Origin: Microbispora rosea
GTDB lineage: Bacteria > Actinomycetota > Actinomycetes > Streptosporangiales > Streptosporangiaceae
DNA: 64,000 bases
Assembly: GCF_900156315.1 (NCBI RefSeq)
Contig: NZ_FTNI01000001.1
Span: 62,001 to 126,000, forward strand
Direction: 5' to 3'
Shown: positions 25,317 through 33,339 of the stretch, piece by piece
How positions within the stretch are numbered: position 1 is the first letter of the stretch
Layout: each line of letters begins with the position of its first letter
Notes under the pieces: model-generated
The model's database searches: none
What the model was told of the DNA's origin: nothing
What the model saw: the letters and a program-made list of their open reading frames with translations, nothing else
Made by a program: the position numbers and the translations under genes

Positions 25317-26327
25317 TCAGCTGTCTCCGATCGCCGAACGGGGGTCGAGCAGCGCGAGCACCACGTCGACGAGGGTGTTGATCAAGAGGACTCCGACTCC
25401 GTAGACGAGCACGGTGCCCTGCACCAGCGGATAGTCCTTCGTAGTGATCGAGGAGACGATCGTGGAGCCGAGACCGGGCCAGGCGAACACGTTCTCCACC
25501 AGGACCGTTCCGGCCACGAGCGAGCTCAGCAGCAGACCGCCGAGCGTCAGCGTCGCCGTGACCGCGTTGGGCAGGGCGTGCAGGAGATGGATCCGCACCG
25601 GGGTCAGCCGCTTGGCCCGCGCCGTGCGGATGTAGTCGGCCTCCATCACCGCGAGCATCTCCACGCGGACGATGCGCGACAGGACCGCGGCGGGACCGAT
25701 CGCCAGCGCGAGCACCGGAAGCACATAGGAATCGAGGCCGTCGCGACCCGCCACAGGGAAGAGGTGGGTCTGCACCGCGAGCAGGTAGACGAGCCCCACG
25801 CCGAACAGGAAGTCGGGGATCGCGCCGAGCACGATGTTGGTCCCCGTGAACGCGAGCTCCGTGCGCCGTCTCCTGCCCCGGCGGGTGAGCACCGCCATCA
25901 CGACGCCCAGGGGCACCGCGATGAGCATCGAGAGGACGAAGGCGGCCACGGCCAGCTGGGCCGTCGCGGGCAGCCGCTGCGCGATCGTCTCGCTCACGGG
26001 AAGGCGGCTGGTGATCGAGGTGCCCAGCTCCCCGTGGAACAGGTGCACCAGGTAGTCGGCGTACTGCCGCCAGAGCGGGTCGAGCAGACCGAGCTCCCGC
26101 GTACGTGCCAGCACCAGGTCCGCGGGCGCGGTCGGCCCGAGCGCGGCCCGCACCGGATCACCCGGGATCAGATGAATCATCAGGAACGAGGCGGTCACCA
26201 GGATCCAGAGCGACAGCGACAGGCGTCCCGCCCGCCGGACGGCGAAGCGGAACCACCTGTGCGCCCACAGGCCGCCCAGCCAGCCGGGGAGGCCGCGCGG
26301 GACTGTCGCCGACGTCGATTCGCTCAT
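25317..26327 (-). CDS. Peptide ABC transporter permease (DppB-like)
   Basis: A 336-residue permease of the DppB/OppB type with six membrane helices. The first follows RRAGRLSLSLWILVTASFLM, and the typical IPGDPVRAALGP motif follows it directly. The EAA loop is MEADYIRTARAKRLTPVRIHLLHALPNA. It begins two bases after the binding-protein stop (26330). It pairs with the permease half of the downstream fusion to form the channel. Confidence 0.92.
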   Translation of the reverse strand: MSESTSATVPRGLPGWLGGLWAHRWFRFAVRRAGRLSLSLWILVTASFLMIHLIPGDPVRAALGPTAPADLVLARTRELGLLDPLWRQYADYLVHLFHGELGTSITSRLPVSETIAQRLPATAQLAVAAFVLSMLIAVPLGVVMAVLTRRGRRRRTELAFTGTNIVLGAIPDFLFGVGLVYLLAVQTHLFPVAGRDGLDSYVLPVLALAIGPAAVLSRIVRVEMLAVMEADYIRTARAKRLTPVRIHLLHALPNAVTATLTLGGLLLSSLVAGTVLVENVFAWPGLGSTIVSSITTKDYPLVQGTVLVYGVGVLLINTLVDVVLALLDPRSAIGDS

Positions 26328-26329
26328 CG

Positions 26330-27928
26330 TCAGCCGAGCATCCGGATGCTCGTCGGGACGATGCTGCCGATGACGTCGAGCGTCGCTCCCTTGAGGAAGG
26401 TCGGGATCGGGCTGTTGGCGAACGGCACCATGTCAGCGGCCTTGTAGAGCGCCTGCTCCGCGGCGAACCAGTCCTTGCACCCCTCGGCGCCGTTGGCCTT
26501 CATCGCCTTGGTGGCGGCGGCGAGGTAGTCGGGGTTGTCGATGGCGGAGAAGTTCGTGCCCTTCGGGGCCGCGGGGCCGGAGACGAACGGCATGACCTGG
26601 TCAGGGGTGCTGACGGCGAGCGGCAGCCAGACGATGTCCCAGGCGCCGGTGCCGAAGACCACGCCGGAGGCCTCGGTCTGGGTCTGCTGCGTGGCCTTGA
26701 CCTCGATGCCGACCGCCTTCCAGGCCGCCACCGCGAGCTCGGCGGCGGCGCCCCCGCCGGTCCCGAGCGAGTTGGGGTAGATGAGGGTGAGCGAGAGCTT
26801 CTTCCCGTCCTTGACGCGGATGCCGTCCGGGCCCTTCGCCCAACCGGCGGCGTCGAGGGCGGCCCCGGCGGCGGCGGCGTCGAAGGAGGGCACGTTGCCG
26901 GTCACCGCGTCACCGGTGCAGGCGGCCGGCGGAAGGGCGGCCAGCTGGGTCGCGGGCAGGCCCTTGCCGGAGGTCAGGGCGACCTGGAGCTGCTTGAGAT
27001 CGACCCCCTGGGTCAGCGCCATCCGCACCGCGGGGTCGGCGGTGGCGTGACCGTCCGCGTGGTTGTACCACTGCTCACCGATGACCGCCTGCGTGTCGGC
27101 GGACTTCAGGCCCGCCTTGGCGAGGCGGTCGGCGTCGGGGCCGACGATCTGGACGGCGTTGATGGTGCCGGCGAGCAGCTCGTTGGCGGAGGTGGTCTCG
27201 TTCGCGACGACCTTGAAGATCACCCTGGCCGGCATCCCGGTCTCGGCCGTGGTGGCGCCGCCGGGTCCCCACGTGTAGCCCTTGCGGACCTCGTAGGTGT
27301 AGTGGTCGGACGGAACCGCCTCGGTGAGGACGTACGGGCCGGTGCCGCTCACCCCGGCCTTGAGGCTTGCACGGTTCTTCATGCCGCCGTCGCACACCAT
27401 CGGCAGGCTCGCGAACGAGTTCAGCACGAACGGAGCCGGCGCGGCCAGCTTGACGGTGACGGTCGAGCCCGAGGCCGTGGCGGTCGCGCCGGCGGGGATG
27501 AAGACGCCCAGGAACGGGCTCTTGTTGTCCGGGTTCTCCACGTACGTGATGTTGTCGACCACCGTCTGCGCCGTGAACGGTGTGCCGTCCGAGCAGGTGA
27601 CGCCGTCCTTGATCGTGAAGGTGACCGTGGTGCCCTCGACGGTCCACGACTTGGCCAGCTGCGGAAGGATCGTGCCGTCCTTGCCGGTGGCCACGAGGTT
27701 GTCGTAGGCGAACTGGGTCATGCCGTACAGGGTGCTCACCACCGAGCCCTGTGGGTCGAGGGCGCCCGGGTCCGAGGAGACGTCGATGGTGAAGGTCTTG
27801 CCGTCGGCGTAGCCGGCGGCACTTGGCGCGGCGGAGTCGGACCCGTCGCCACCGCAGGCGGTGAGACCGGCCGAGCCGGTCAGCGCCAGGGCGAGCGCCG
27901 TGAGAGCCCTCGTACGGATGGGAGTCAT
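26330..27928 (-). CDS. Peptide ABC transporter substrate-binding lipoprotein (SBP_bac_5)
   Basis: A 532-residue family-5 extracellular solute-binding protein. A lipoprotein signal ends in LTACGG. The mature protein opens with the family pattern VSSDPGALDPQGSVVSTLYGMTQFAYDNLV and contains an LAKSWTVEGTTVTFTIKDGVTCSDGTPFTA block. ATG 27928 is chosen because AAAAGGAA precedes it and the lipoprotein signal starts immediately. Ligands of this family include di- and oligopeptides, nickel and others; here peptides are favoured by the flanking S12 hydrolases. It is 43 bases after the first S12 gene. Confidence 0.92.
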   Translation of the reverse strand: MTPIRTRALTALALALTGSAGLTACGGDGSDSAAPSAAGYADGKTFTIDVSSDPGALDPQGSVVSTLYGMTQFAYDNLVATGKDGTILPQLAKSWTVEGTTVTFTIKDGVTCSDGTPFTAQTVVDNITYVENPDNKSPFLGVFIPAGATATASGSTVTVKLAAPAPFVLNSFASLPMVCDGGMKNRASLKAGVSGTGPYVLTEAVPSDHYTYEVRKGYTWGPGGATTAETGMPARVIFKVVANETTSANELLAGTINAVQIVGPDADRLAKAGLKSADTQAVIGEQWYNHADGHATADPAVRMALTQGVDLKQLQVALTSGKGLPATQLAALPPAACTGDAVTGNVPSFDAAAAGAALDAAGWAKGPDGIRVKDGKKLSLTLIYPNSLGTGGGAAAELAVAAWKAVGIEVKATQQTQTEASGVVFGTGAWDIVWLPLAVSTPDQVMPFVSGPAAPKGTNFSAIDNPDYLAAATKAMKANGAEGCKDWFAAEQALYKAADMVPFANSPIPTFLKGATLDVIGSIVPTSIRMLG

Positions 27929-27971
27929 GTGGTTCCTTTTCCGGGGGGTGGGCCGGAGCCGATCCGAGCTC

Positions 27972-29351
27972 TCAGGCGCGGGCGACCACACGGCCGTAGT
28001 GGATGTACTTTGCGAGGCCGGCGTCGTCGCGTCCGATGAAGGCGAAGATGGGGTGGATGCCCTGGGCCGACTCAAGGGAGATCAGAGAGTCGCCCTCGAA
28101 GTGCACCAGTCGAGTGCGCATGGGCTTCTCGCCGATCTCGGCGATGATGTCCTTGGGCACCCGGTCGAGCCAGATCGCTCCGTCGGCGTCCTGGCTGACG
28201 GTGAAGTCGTAGATCGTGTCCGAGTAGCGGCCCAGGTACGGCGTCGGGTCGATCGTCTCCGGCTCGGCCGGCGGCACCGGATGACCCGGCAGGGTGATGC
28301 CGGTGAGCTCCTTGAGCAGGTGCGCCAGCACGTCGGTGAAGACACCGAAGAAGCCGCCGCCGTTGGTCAGCAGCGCGATCGCGACGCCGTGCTCCGGCAC
28401 GAACCGGAGGAAGGCCGCCTGGCCGATGGTCCCGCCGTCGTGGCCGATGACGGCGTGGCCGTCGTGCTCCTCCATTTCCCAGCCCAGGCCCCACGAGCCG
28501 CCCATGCCGGTGAGCCGGGGCACTTTCACCTGCGGCTGCTGCATGGAGGTGACGGTGCCGGGCGTGAGTATGACGGAGCCGTCGGGCGCCGTACCGCCCG
28601 CCATGTGCATGGCGATGAAGCCGAGCAGGTCGCGCGGGGTCATGGCGAGCATCGCGCCGGCGGGGGCGTTGGACCTCGCGAGCGCCCAGGTCGGTGCGGC
28701 CGCGATCGTGCCGTCGGGGCCGGGCACGTGGCCGACGGCGGTCCGGTGGAGGATCGCCTCGTACGGGCTCGGACAGACGTGGGTGAGCCCGAGCGGGGTG
28801 GCCAGGCGCTCGATCAGCACCTGGTCGAAGGGTCTGCCGCGCAACACCTCGACCAGGCGGCCGAGCACCACGAAGCCGGTGTTGTTGTAGGAGAAGACCT
28901 CGCCCGGCGGGTAGAGCTGCGGGATGTCGTGAATCGAGGCGAGGTACTTCTCGATGGCGTCCTCGCCGCGGCCGGTGTCGGTGAAGACGTCGCCCTCGAA
29001 GCCCGCGACGTGGCACAGCAGCTGGCGGGTGGTGATCGTGGCGGACGCGGCCTCGTCGCCGACGGTGAACTCCGGCAGGTAGGTGCGCAGCGGAGCGTCG
29101 AGGTCGACCAGGCCGTCGTCGACCAGCTGCATGACCAGGGCGCTGGTCCACAGCTTGGTGATCGACCCGATCTGGAAGACCGAGTCGGTGGTCGCCTCGA
29201 CTCCGGTGGCCATGCTGAGGACACCTGCGGCCGAGGTGAGCACCTGCCCCTGGGTGAGCACCGCGATCGAGGCGCCCGGCACCTCGTGCTCGGCCACGAG
29301 CCGGGCGAAGTTCTCGTCAAGCCAACGCTGCACGCTCTCCGGCGACATCAT
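27972..29351 (-). CDS. S12 family serine hydrolase, first gene of the operon
   Basis: A 459-residue S12 hydrolase, paralogous to the product at 21074-22468. The SxxK motif is S63-I-T-K66 in QIGSITKLW, the YxN motif Y155-N-N157 in FSYNNTGF, and the third box is HDGGTIGQ. No signal peptide is visible, so it should act in the cytoplasm on imported material. Two adjacent ATGs (29351, 29348) begin the gene and the ribosome site is weak. It is the first gene after the operator region. Activities in the family include D-aminopeptidase, DD-carboxypeptidase and esterase; the substrate here is inferred from context only. Confidence 0.87.
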   Translation of the reverse strand: MMSPESVQRWLDENFARLVAEHEVPGASIAVLTQGQVLTSAAGVLSMATGVEATTDSVFQIGSITKLWTSALVMQLVDDGLVDLDAPLRTYLPEFTVGDEAASATITTRQLLCHVAGFEGDVFTDTGRGEDAIEKYLASIHDIPQLYPPGEVFSYNNTGFVVLGRLVEVLRGRPFDQVLIERLATPLGLTHVCPSPYEAILHRTAVGHVPGPDGTIAAAPTWALARSNAPAGAMLAMTPRDLLGFIAMHMAGGTAPDGSVILTPGTVTSMQQPQVKVPRLTGMGGSWGLGWEMEEHDGHAVIGHDGGTIGQAAFLRFVPEHGVAIALLTNGGGFFGVFTDVLAHLLKELTGITLPGHPVPPAEPETIDPTPYLGRYSDTIYDFTVSQDADGAIWLDRVPKDIIAEIGEKPMRTRLVHFEGDSLISLESAQGIHPIFAFIGRDDAGLAKYIHYGRVVARA

Positions 29352-29386
29352 GCCGCTGAGGCTAGAGGCCGAGCATGCCGCCGTAC

Positions 29387-29434
29387 TCGGCCGATCGGAC
29401 AACCAAAATCGCCTGCGATTGTCCGATCGGACAA
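29387..29434. promoter_or_regulatory. Operator pair O1/O2 between divergent promoters
   Basis: O1 (29419-29434) is the perfect 16-bp palindrome TTGTCCGATCGGACAA. O2 (29387-29402) reads TTGTCCGATCGGCCGA on the minus strand. Their centres are 32 bases apart, about three helical turns. Between them lies a second palindrome, AATCGCCTGCGATT (29407-29420). The block sits between the S12/importer operon and the divergent alpha/beta hydrolase gene. A related site (O3) is at the pucR promoter, which points to the PucR protein as the binder. Confidence 0.72.
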
Positions 29435-29561
29435 GCCGATGTCGTAGTCGCCACCTTCGCACGACCACCCGCCGGAAGTCGGCAGGGAAGCAACCGAGGG
29501 AGACAACCGAGGGGAACATTCGTTCAAGACGCCGGCGCGCACCGGCGGCGACAGTGGGCGC

Positions 29562-30413
29562 ATGACTGTTTCCGACGGCAATCCGCATGTGGGCGACGAG
29601 ACCACCGAGAGCTCGACACTGTCCCTGGACGACGGCGACATCCATGTGTGCCAGGACGGTCCCCGTGACGCGCCGGCACTCCTGCTCATCCACGGGTCCG
29701 CCTCCTCGACCCGCTCGTGGGACCGGCTGGTTCCGCTGCTGACCGGATCGCATCGCGTCATCAGGATCGACCTGCTCGGGCACGGCCGGTCGGCCAAACC
29801 GGCCGGCCCGAGTTACGCGGTCCCGGACCAGGCACGCCGGGCCGGTGAGGCACTGGACCGGCTCGGCGTCGGGCGCGCGATCGTGGCCGGTCATTCCAGC
29901 GGCGGCGCGGTCGCCACCGCTCTCGCCGAGCGACGGCCCGACCTGGTGACCGCGCTCGCGCTCGTCAACACCGGACCCGGCATGCACGCCTTCATCCCGT
30001 CGGAGTCCGCCGTGATCACACCGTCGCAATGGCCGCCGACCGACGAGCAGCTCCGCCGCTTCGCCGGCACCGCGTTCAGCCGCGCGGGCTACCGGATCCC
30101 GCAGGAACTGCTGGACGAGGTCCGCATGATGACCTACCACACGCTCACCGCGACGATGCAGGGCATCCGCGACTACCTGGAGCAGCGTGCCCTGCCGGAT
30201 CGGCTGGCGGTCCTCGGCCGACCGCTACTGGTGATCTTCGGCGAGGACGACCGGAGATGGCGATCCTCGTCCGCCGCCGACTACCGCGTCGTCCCGGGCG
30301 CGGAAGTCGAGTTGCTGCCGGGTCTCGGACACTCGCCCATACTCGAGGACCCGGAAAGGACCGCCCGCTCGCTGCTGGCCTTCACCGCGGTCCACGCCGT
30401 GCGGGCGGACTGA
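29562..30413 (+). CDS. Alpha/beta hydrolase
   Basis: A 283-residue alpha/beta hydrolase. The nucleophile is S112 in AGHSSGGAVA, the oxyanion segment is LLLIHGSASSTRSW, the acid is in IFGEDDRRW and the histidine in LPGLGHSPILED. There is no signal peptide. It is divergent from the peptide/D-amino-acid operon and shares its palindromic operator region, so it may be controlled by the same PucR regulator and work on a related ester, amide or lactone. The substrate cannot be read from sequence. Confidence 0.85.
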   Translation: MTVSDGNPHVGDETTESSTLSLDDGDIHVCQDGPRDAPALLLIHGSASSTRSWDRLVPLLTGSHRVIRIDLLGHGRSAKPAGPSYAVPDQARRAGEALDRLGVGRAIVAGHSSGGAVATALAERRPDLVTALALVNTGPGMHAFIPSESAVITPSQWPPTDEQLRRFAGTAFSRAGYRIPQELLDEVRMMTYHTLTATMQGIRDYLEQRALPDRLAVLGRPLLVIFGEDDRRWRSSSAADYRVVPGAEVELLPGLGHSPILEDPERTARSLLAFTAVHAVRAD

Positions 30414-30440
30414 AGGACCGCCGGCCGCGGCCGGAGAGGG

Positions 30441-31118
30441 TCACGGCGCGGGGAGCGGCTGGGCTCCCCGCTTGGCCAGCAGGTCCTTCATCGTGCGGAT
30501 CTCGGCGTTCTGGCCGTCCACGATGTGCTGGGCCAGGGCGCGCACCTCGTCGCGGTCCGACAGCTTGAGCAGGCCCTCGGCCATCTCCACGCCGCCCTGG
30601 TGGTGGCGGATCATGAGCTGGAGGAAGAGGATCTCGGCGTCCCTGCCGGTGGCCTGGCGGAGCCGGTTCATCTCCTCCTCCGTGGCCATGCCGGGCATCG
30701 TTCCCGGCGTCGGGGCGGTCGTGGCCGCCCCGCCGTGCCCGTGCCCGGACATCCAGGCCATGGCCGGGCGGTCGGAGCTCTGGTCGAGGCCCCACTGCTG
30801 CAGCCAGCCCATGAAAATTCCACGCTGGGTGCTCTGCGTCGTGATGATGTCGTACGCCAGGCTGCGCAGCGCCTCGTCGGAGGTCTTGTCCCTGAGGATG
30901 AAGGACATCTCCACCGCCTGCGCGTGGTGGACCCCCATGTCTCTGGCGAACCCGGCGTCGGGGGAGGTGTCCCCGGGCGTCCCCTGCCTGGTGAAGAACA
31001 GCACGAGCGCCGCCGCCGCGAGGAGGACGACGACCAGCCCGAGGATGGGAAGGCGGCGCCGGGCCGGGGGAGCGGTCTCCACGGCGTTGTCCTCTGGGGC
31101 GTCGATGTCAGTGCTCAC
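30441..31118 (-). CDS. DUF305 domain membrane-anchored protein
   Basis: A 225-residue protein with an N-terminal membrane helix (about 30-48) and an extracytoplasmic DUF305 domain. DUF305 is a ferritin-like four-helix domain with paired histidine motifs, here GVHHAQAVEMS and IRHHQGGVEMA, often associated with copper or other metals. A His/Gly/Met-rich loop (MAWMSGHGHGG) lies between the helix pairs and may also bind metal. GTG 31118 is chosen as the start just before the membrane helix; the ribosome site is weak. It is divergent from the DUF3105 gene, a pairing common in actinobacteria. Confidence 0.85.
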   Translation of the reverse strand: MSTDIDAPEDNAVETAPPARRRLPILGLVVVLLAAAALVLFFTRQGTPGDTSPDAGFARDMGVHHAQAVEMSFILRDKTSDEALRSLAYDIITTQSTQRGIFMGWLQQWGLDQSSDRPAMAWMSGHGHGGAATTAPTPGTMPGMATEEEMNRLRQATGRDAEILFLQLMIRHHQGGVEMAEGLLKLSDRDEVRALAQHIVDGQNAEIRTMKDLLAKRGAQPLPAP

Positions 31119-31224
31119 CGCCCACACGCTACTCTCCAGGGACGTCGCCCTGCCCGAAGCAATACCTTTAGCCACTATTCTCCATACGCAGCGGGGGTGT
31201 TGGTGATCAGCAGATGGAGGAGCG

Positions 31225-31902
31225 ATGACGAAGGAGAAGGCGCAGGCGAGGCGTGACCACCTCGCCCGCATGCGCGCCGAGCAGAAGCGCAAGGAGCGGC
31301 GCGCCGCACTTCTCATGTGGGGGATAGGCGGTCTCGTGATCGTCGTCCTGGTCGCCCTCGTCGCCGTCTACGTGGTCAACGACCGCTCGGCCAAGTCGCT
31401 CAGCGCCGTCAAGACCTTCACCTACAAGGGCTCCGACCACTCCTGGACGAAGGTCGCCTACAAGGAGACCCCGCCCGTCGGTGGCCAGCACAACTTCTAT
31501 TGGCAGAACTGCGGCATCTACGACAAGCCGATTCACAACGAGCACGGCGTCCACTCGCTGGAGCACGGCGCGGTGTGGATCACCTACCAGCCCAACCTGC
31601 CCAAGGCCGAGGTGGACAAGCTCAAGACCATCGCCTCCGCCGACTACATGCTGCTGAGCCCCTACCCCAACCTGCCGTCCAAGATCGTCGCCAGCTCCTG
31701 GAACCACCAGATCGCGCTGGACTCGGCGGACGACCCCCGGCTGCCCGAGTTCGTCAAGAAGTACAAGCAGAACCCGACCGACACTCCCGAGTACGGCGCC
31801 TCCTGCTCCGGCGGCATCGGCACCACCGACGAGCAGCCGCTCCCGCCGCCGCAGACGGACGCCACGCAGGAGCCCATGCCGAGCACGGCCCCGTCGTCCT
31901 GA
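31225..31902 (+). CDS. DUF3105 domain membrane protein
   Basis: A 225-residue protein with a charged cytoplasmic N-terminus (ARRDHLARMRAEQKRKERR), one membrane helix (about 29-51) and an extracytoplasmic DUF3105 domain. The domain's conserved core is WQNCGIYDKPIHNEHGVHSLEHGAVW, a histidine cluster that suggests metal binding. The last 35 residues are Pro/Thr/Ser-rich. GATGGAGGAGCG lies right ahead of ATG 31225. The function of the family is not established. It is divergent from the DUF305 gene, so the two may share a promoter region (31119-31224). Confidence 0.87.
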   Translation: MTKEKAQARRDHLARMRAEQKRKERRAALLMWGIGGLVIVVLVALVAVYVVNDRSAKSLSAVKTFTYKGSDHSWTKVAYKETPPVGGQHNFYWQNCGIYDKPIHNEHGVHSLEHGAVWITYQPNLPKAEVDKLKTIASADYMLLSPYPNLPSKIVASSWNHQIALDSADDPRLPEFVKKYKQNPTDTPEYGASCSGGIGTTDEQPLPPPQTDATQEPMPSTAPSS

Positions 31903-31904
31903 CG

Positions 31905-32039
31905 GCACGTCGCGTCAGGGCGCGTCGTGTCACGGCGCGTGGTGCCAGGGCACGTCGCGTCAGGGCGCGTCGTGTCACGGTGCGTGGTGCCAGGGCACGT
32001 CGCGTCAGGGCACGTCGCGTCACGGTGCGTTGCACCAGG
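31905..32039. repeat. Nine 15-bp tandem repeats with a 45-bp higher-order period
   Basis: Nine head-to-tail 15-base units fill the gap between the DUF3105 stop and the alanine dehydrogenase stop. Three unit types (GCACGTCGCGTCAGG, GCGCGTCGTGTCACG, GCGCGTGGTGCCAGG) repeat in that order three times, giving a 45-base period; the last cycle is the most diverged. No gene is contained. It lies between convergent genes, so it may act as a structured 3' region. Confidence 0.85.
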
Positions 32040-32042
32040 GAC

Positions 32043-33161
32043 TCAGGGAACCAGCACGCGGTCCACGGGCACGGCCTCCAGCCCGTGGGCCTCGGCCACC
32101 GGGCGGCTCGTGAGGTGGCCCTCGTGGGTGCTCAGACCGTGGGCGAGCGCGGGGTCGGCGGTCAGCGCCTCGCGCCAGCCCAGATCGGCGATCGCCAGCG
32201 CGTACGGCAGCGTGACGTTGGTCAGCGCGTACGTCGAGGTGTGCGGCACCGCCCCCGGCATGTTGGCCACGCAGTAGAACACCGAGCCGTGCACCCGGTA
32301 GACCGGCTCGGCGTGGGTGGTCGGCCGCGAGTCCTCGAAACAGCCGCCCTGGTCGATGGAGATGTCCACCAGCACCGATCCCGGCTTCATCCGTGAGACG
32401 AGGTCGTTGCTCACCAGGGTCGGCGCCTTGGCGCCCGGCACGAGCACCGCGCCGATCACCAGGTCGGCGTCCACCACCGCCCGCTCGACCTCGTACGCGT
32501 TGGACGCCACCGTCTGGCAGCCTCCCCGGAAGACGAGGTCGGCATGGCGCAGCCGGTCGACGTCGCGGTCGAGCAGCAGCACCTGGGCCCGCATGCCCAC
32601 GGCGACCGCGGCGGCGTTCATGCCCGACACGCCCGCGCCGATCACCGCCACCTTGGCCGGGTAGGTGCCGGGGACGCCGCTCATCAGCACGCCGCGCCCG
32701 CCGCCCTGGCGCATGAGATGGTAGGCGCCCACCTGCGGCGCCAGCCGTCCGGCGACCTCGGACATGGGCGCGAGCAGCGGCAGCGTGCGGTCGGGTTTCT
32801 GCACGGTCTCGTACGCGATGCCGGTCACGCCCGACTCCAGCATGGCCCGGGTACAGGACTCCGAGGCGGCCAGGTGGAGATAGGTGAACAGCACCTGGCC
32901 CTTGCGCATCCGGTGGTACTCGTCCGGCACCGGTTCCTTGACCTTCAGGACGAGGTCGCCCTCGGCCCACACCTCGTCCGCCGTGCCGAGGATGACGGCC
33001 CCCGCCGCGGTGAAGTCCTCGTCCGGGATCGCCGACCCGAGTCCCGCGCCCTTCTCGACGAGGACCCGATGACCCTTGCGTGCGAACTCGTTGACCCCCG
33101 CGGGTGTGAGCGCGACCCGGTACTCGTGTGTCTTGATCTCTCGGGGAACTCCCACCTTCAT
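32043..33161 (-). CDS. ald: Alanine dehydrogenase
   Basis: A 372-residue NAD-dependent L-alanine dehydrogenase (alanine to pyruvate and ammonia). The N-terminus [20 protein letters not shown] is diagnostic. Substrate residues R15, K75 and H96 are in place, the Rossmann motif is [15 protein letters not shown], and [18 protein letters not shown] contains the catalytic aspartate. ATG 33161 aligns with the family start; an ATG 12 codons upstream adds a non-conserved extension. It is transcribed alone. A TGACAAATTGTCA palindrome upstream may be an Lrp/AsnC-type operator. Confidence 0.95.
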   Translation of the reverse strand: MKVGVPREIKTHEYRVALTPAGVNEFARKGHRVLVEKGAGLGSAIPDEDFTAAGAVILGTADEVWAEGDLVLKVKEPVPDEYHRMRKGQVLFTYLHLAASESCTRAMLESGVTGIAYETVQKPDRTLPLLAPMSEVAGRLAPQVGAYHLMRQGGGRGVLMSGVPGTYPAKVAVIGAGVSGMNAAAVAVGMRAQVLLLDRDVDRLRHADLVFRGGCQTVASNAYEVERAVVDADLVIGAVLVPGAKAPTLVSNDLVSRMKPGSVLVDISIDQGGCFEDSRPTTHAEPVYRVHGSVFYCVANMPGAVPHTSTYALTNVTLPYALAIADLGWREALTADPALAHGLSTHEGHLTSRPVAEAHGLEAVPVDRVLVP

Positions 33162-33229
33162 GTCTTCACTGTCTGCTCCCGACGTCCGTATGGGCATCGG
33201 TCAACGGGCAACCATTTGGCGGATATTCA

Positions 33230-33242
33230 TGACAAATTGTCA
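33230..33242. promoter_or_regulatory. Palindrome upstream of ald
   Basis: TGACAAATTGTCA, a perfect 6-1-6 inverted repeat in a locally AT-rich stretch about 70 bases ahead of the ald start. On the minus strand it contains TTGACA, usable as a -35 box. Regulation of ald by Lrp/AsnC-type proteins is known in other actinobacteria; that link here is inference. Confidence 0.45.
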
Positions 33243-33339
33243 ATAAAGGATCGCATTGAACGTTCCATGGTCACCCGGTTACCCGCAGTTGGCAGACCTC
33301 GGTAGGCTCTGCGAGCGGTGTAAGGGATCGAGGTAGGGA

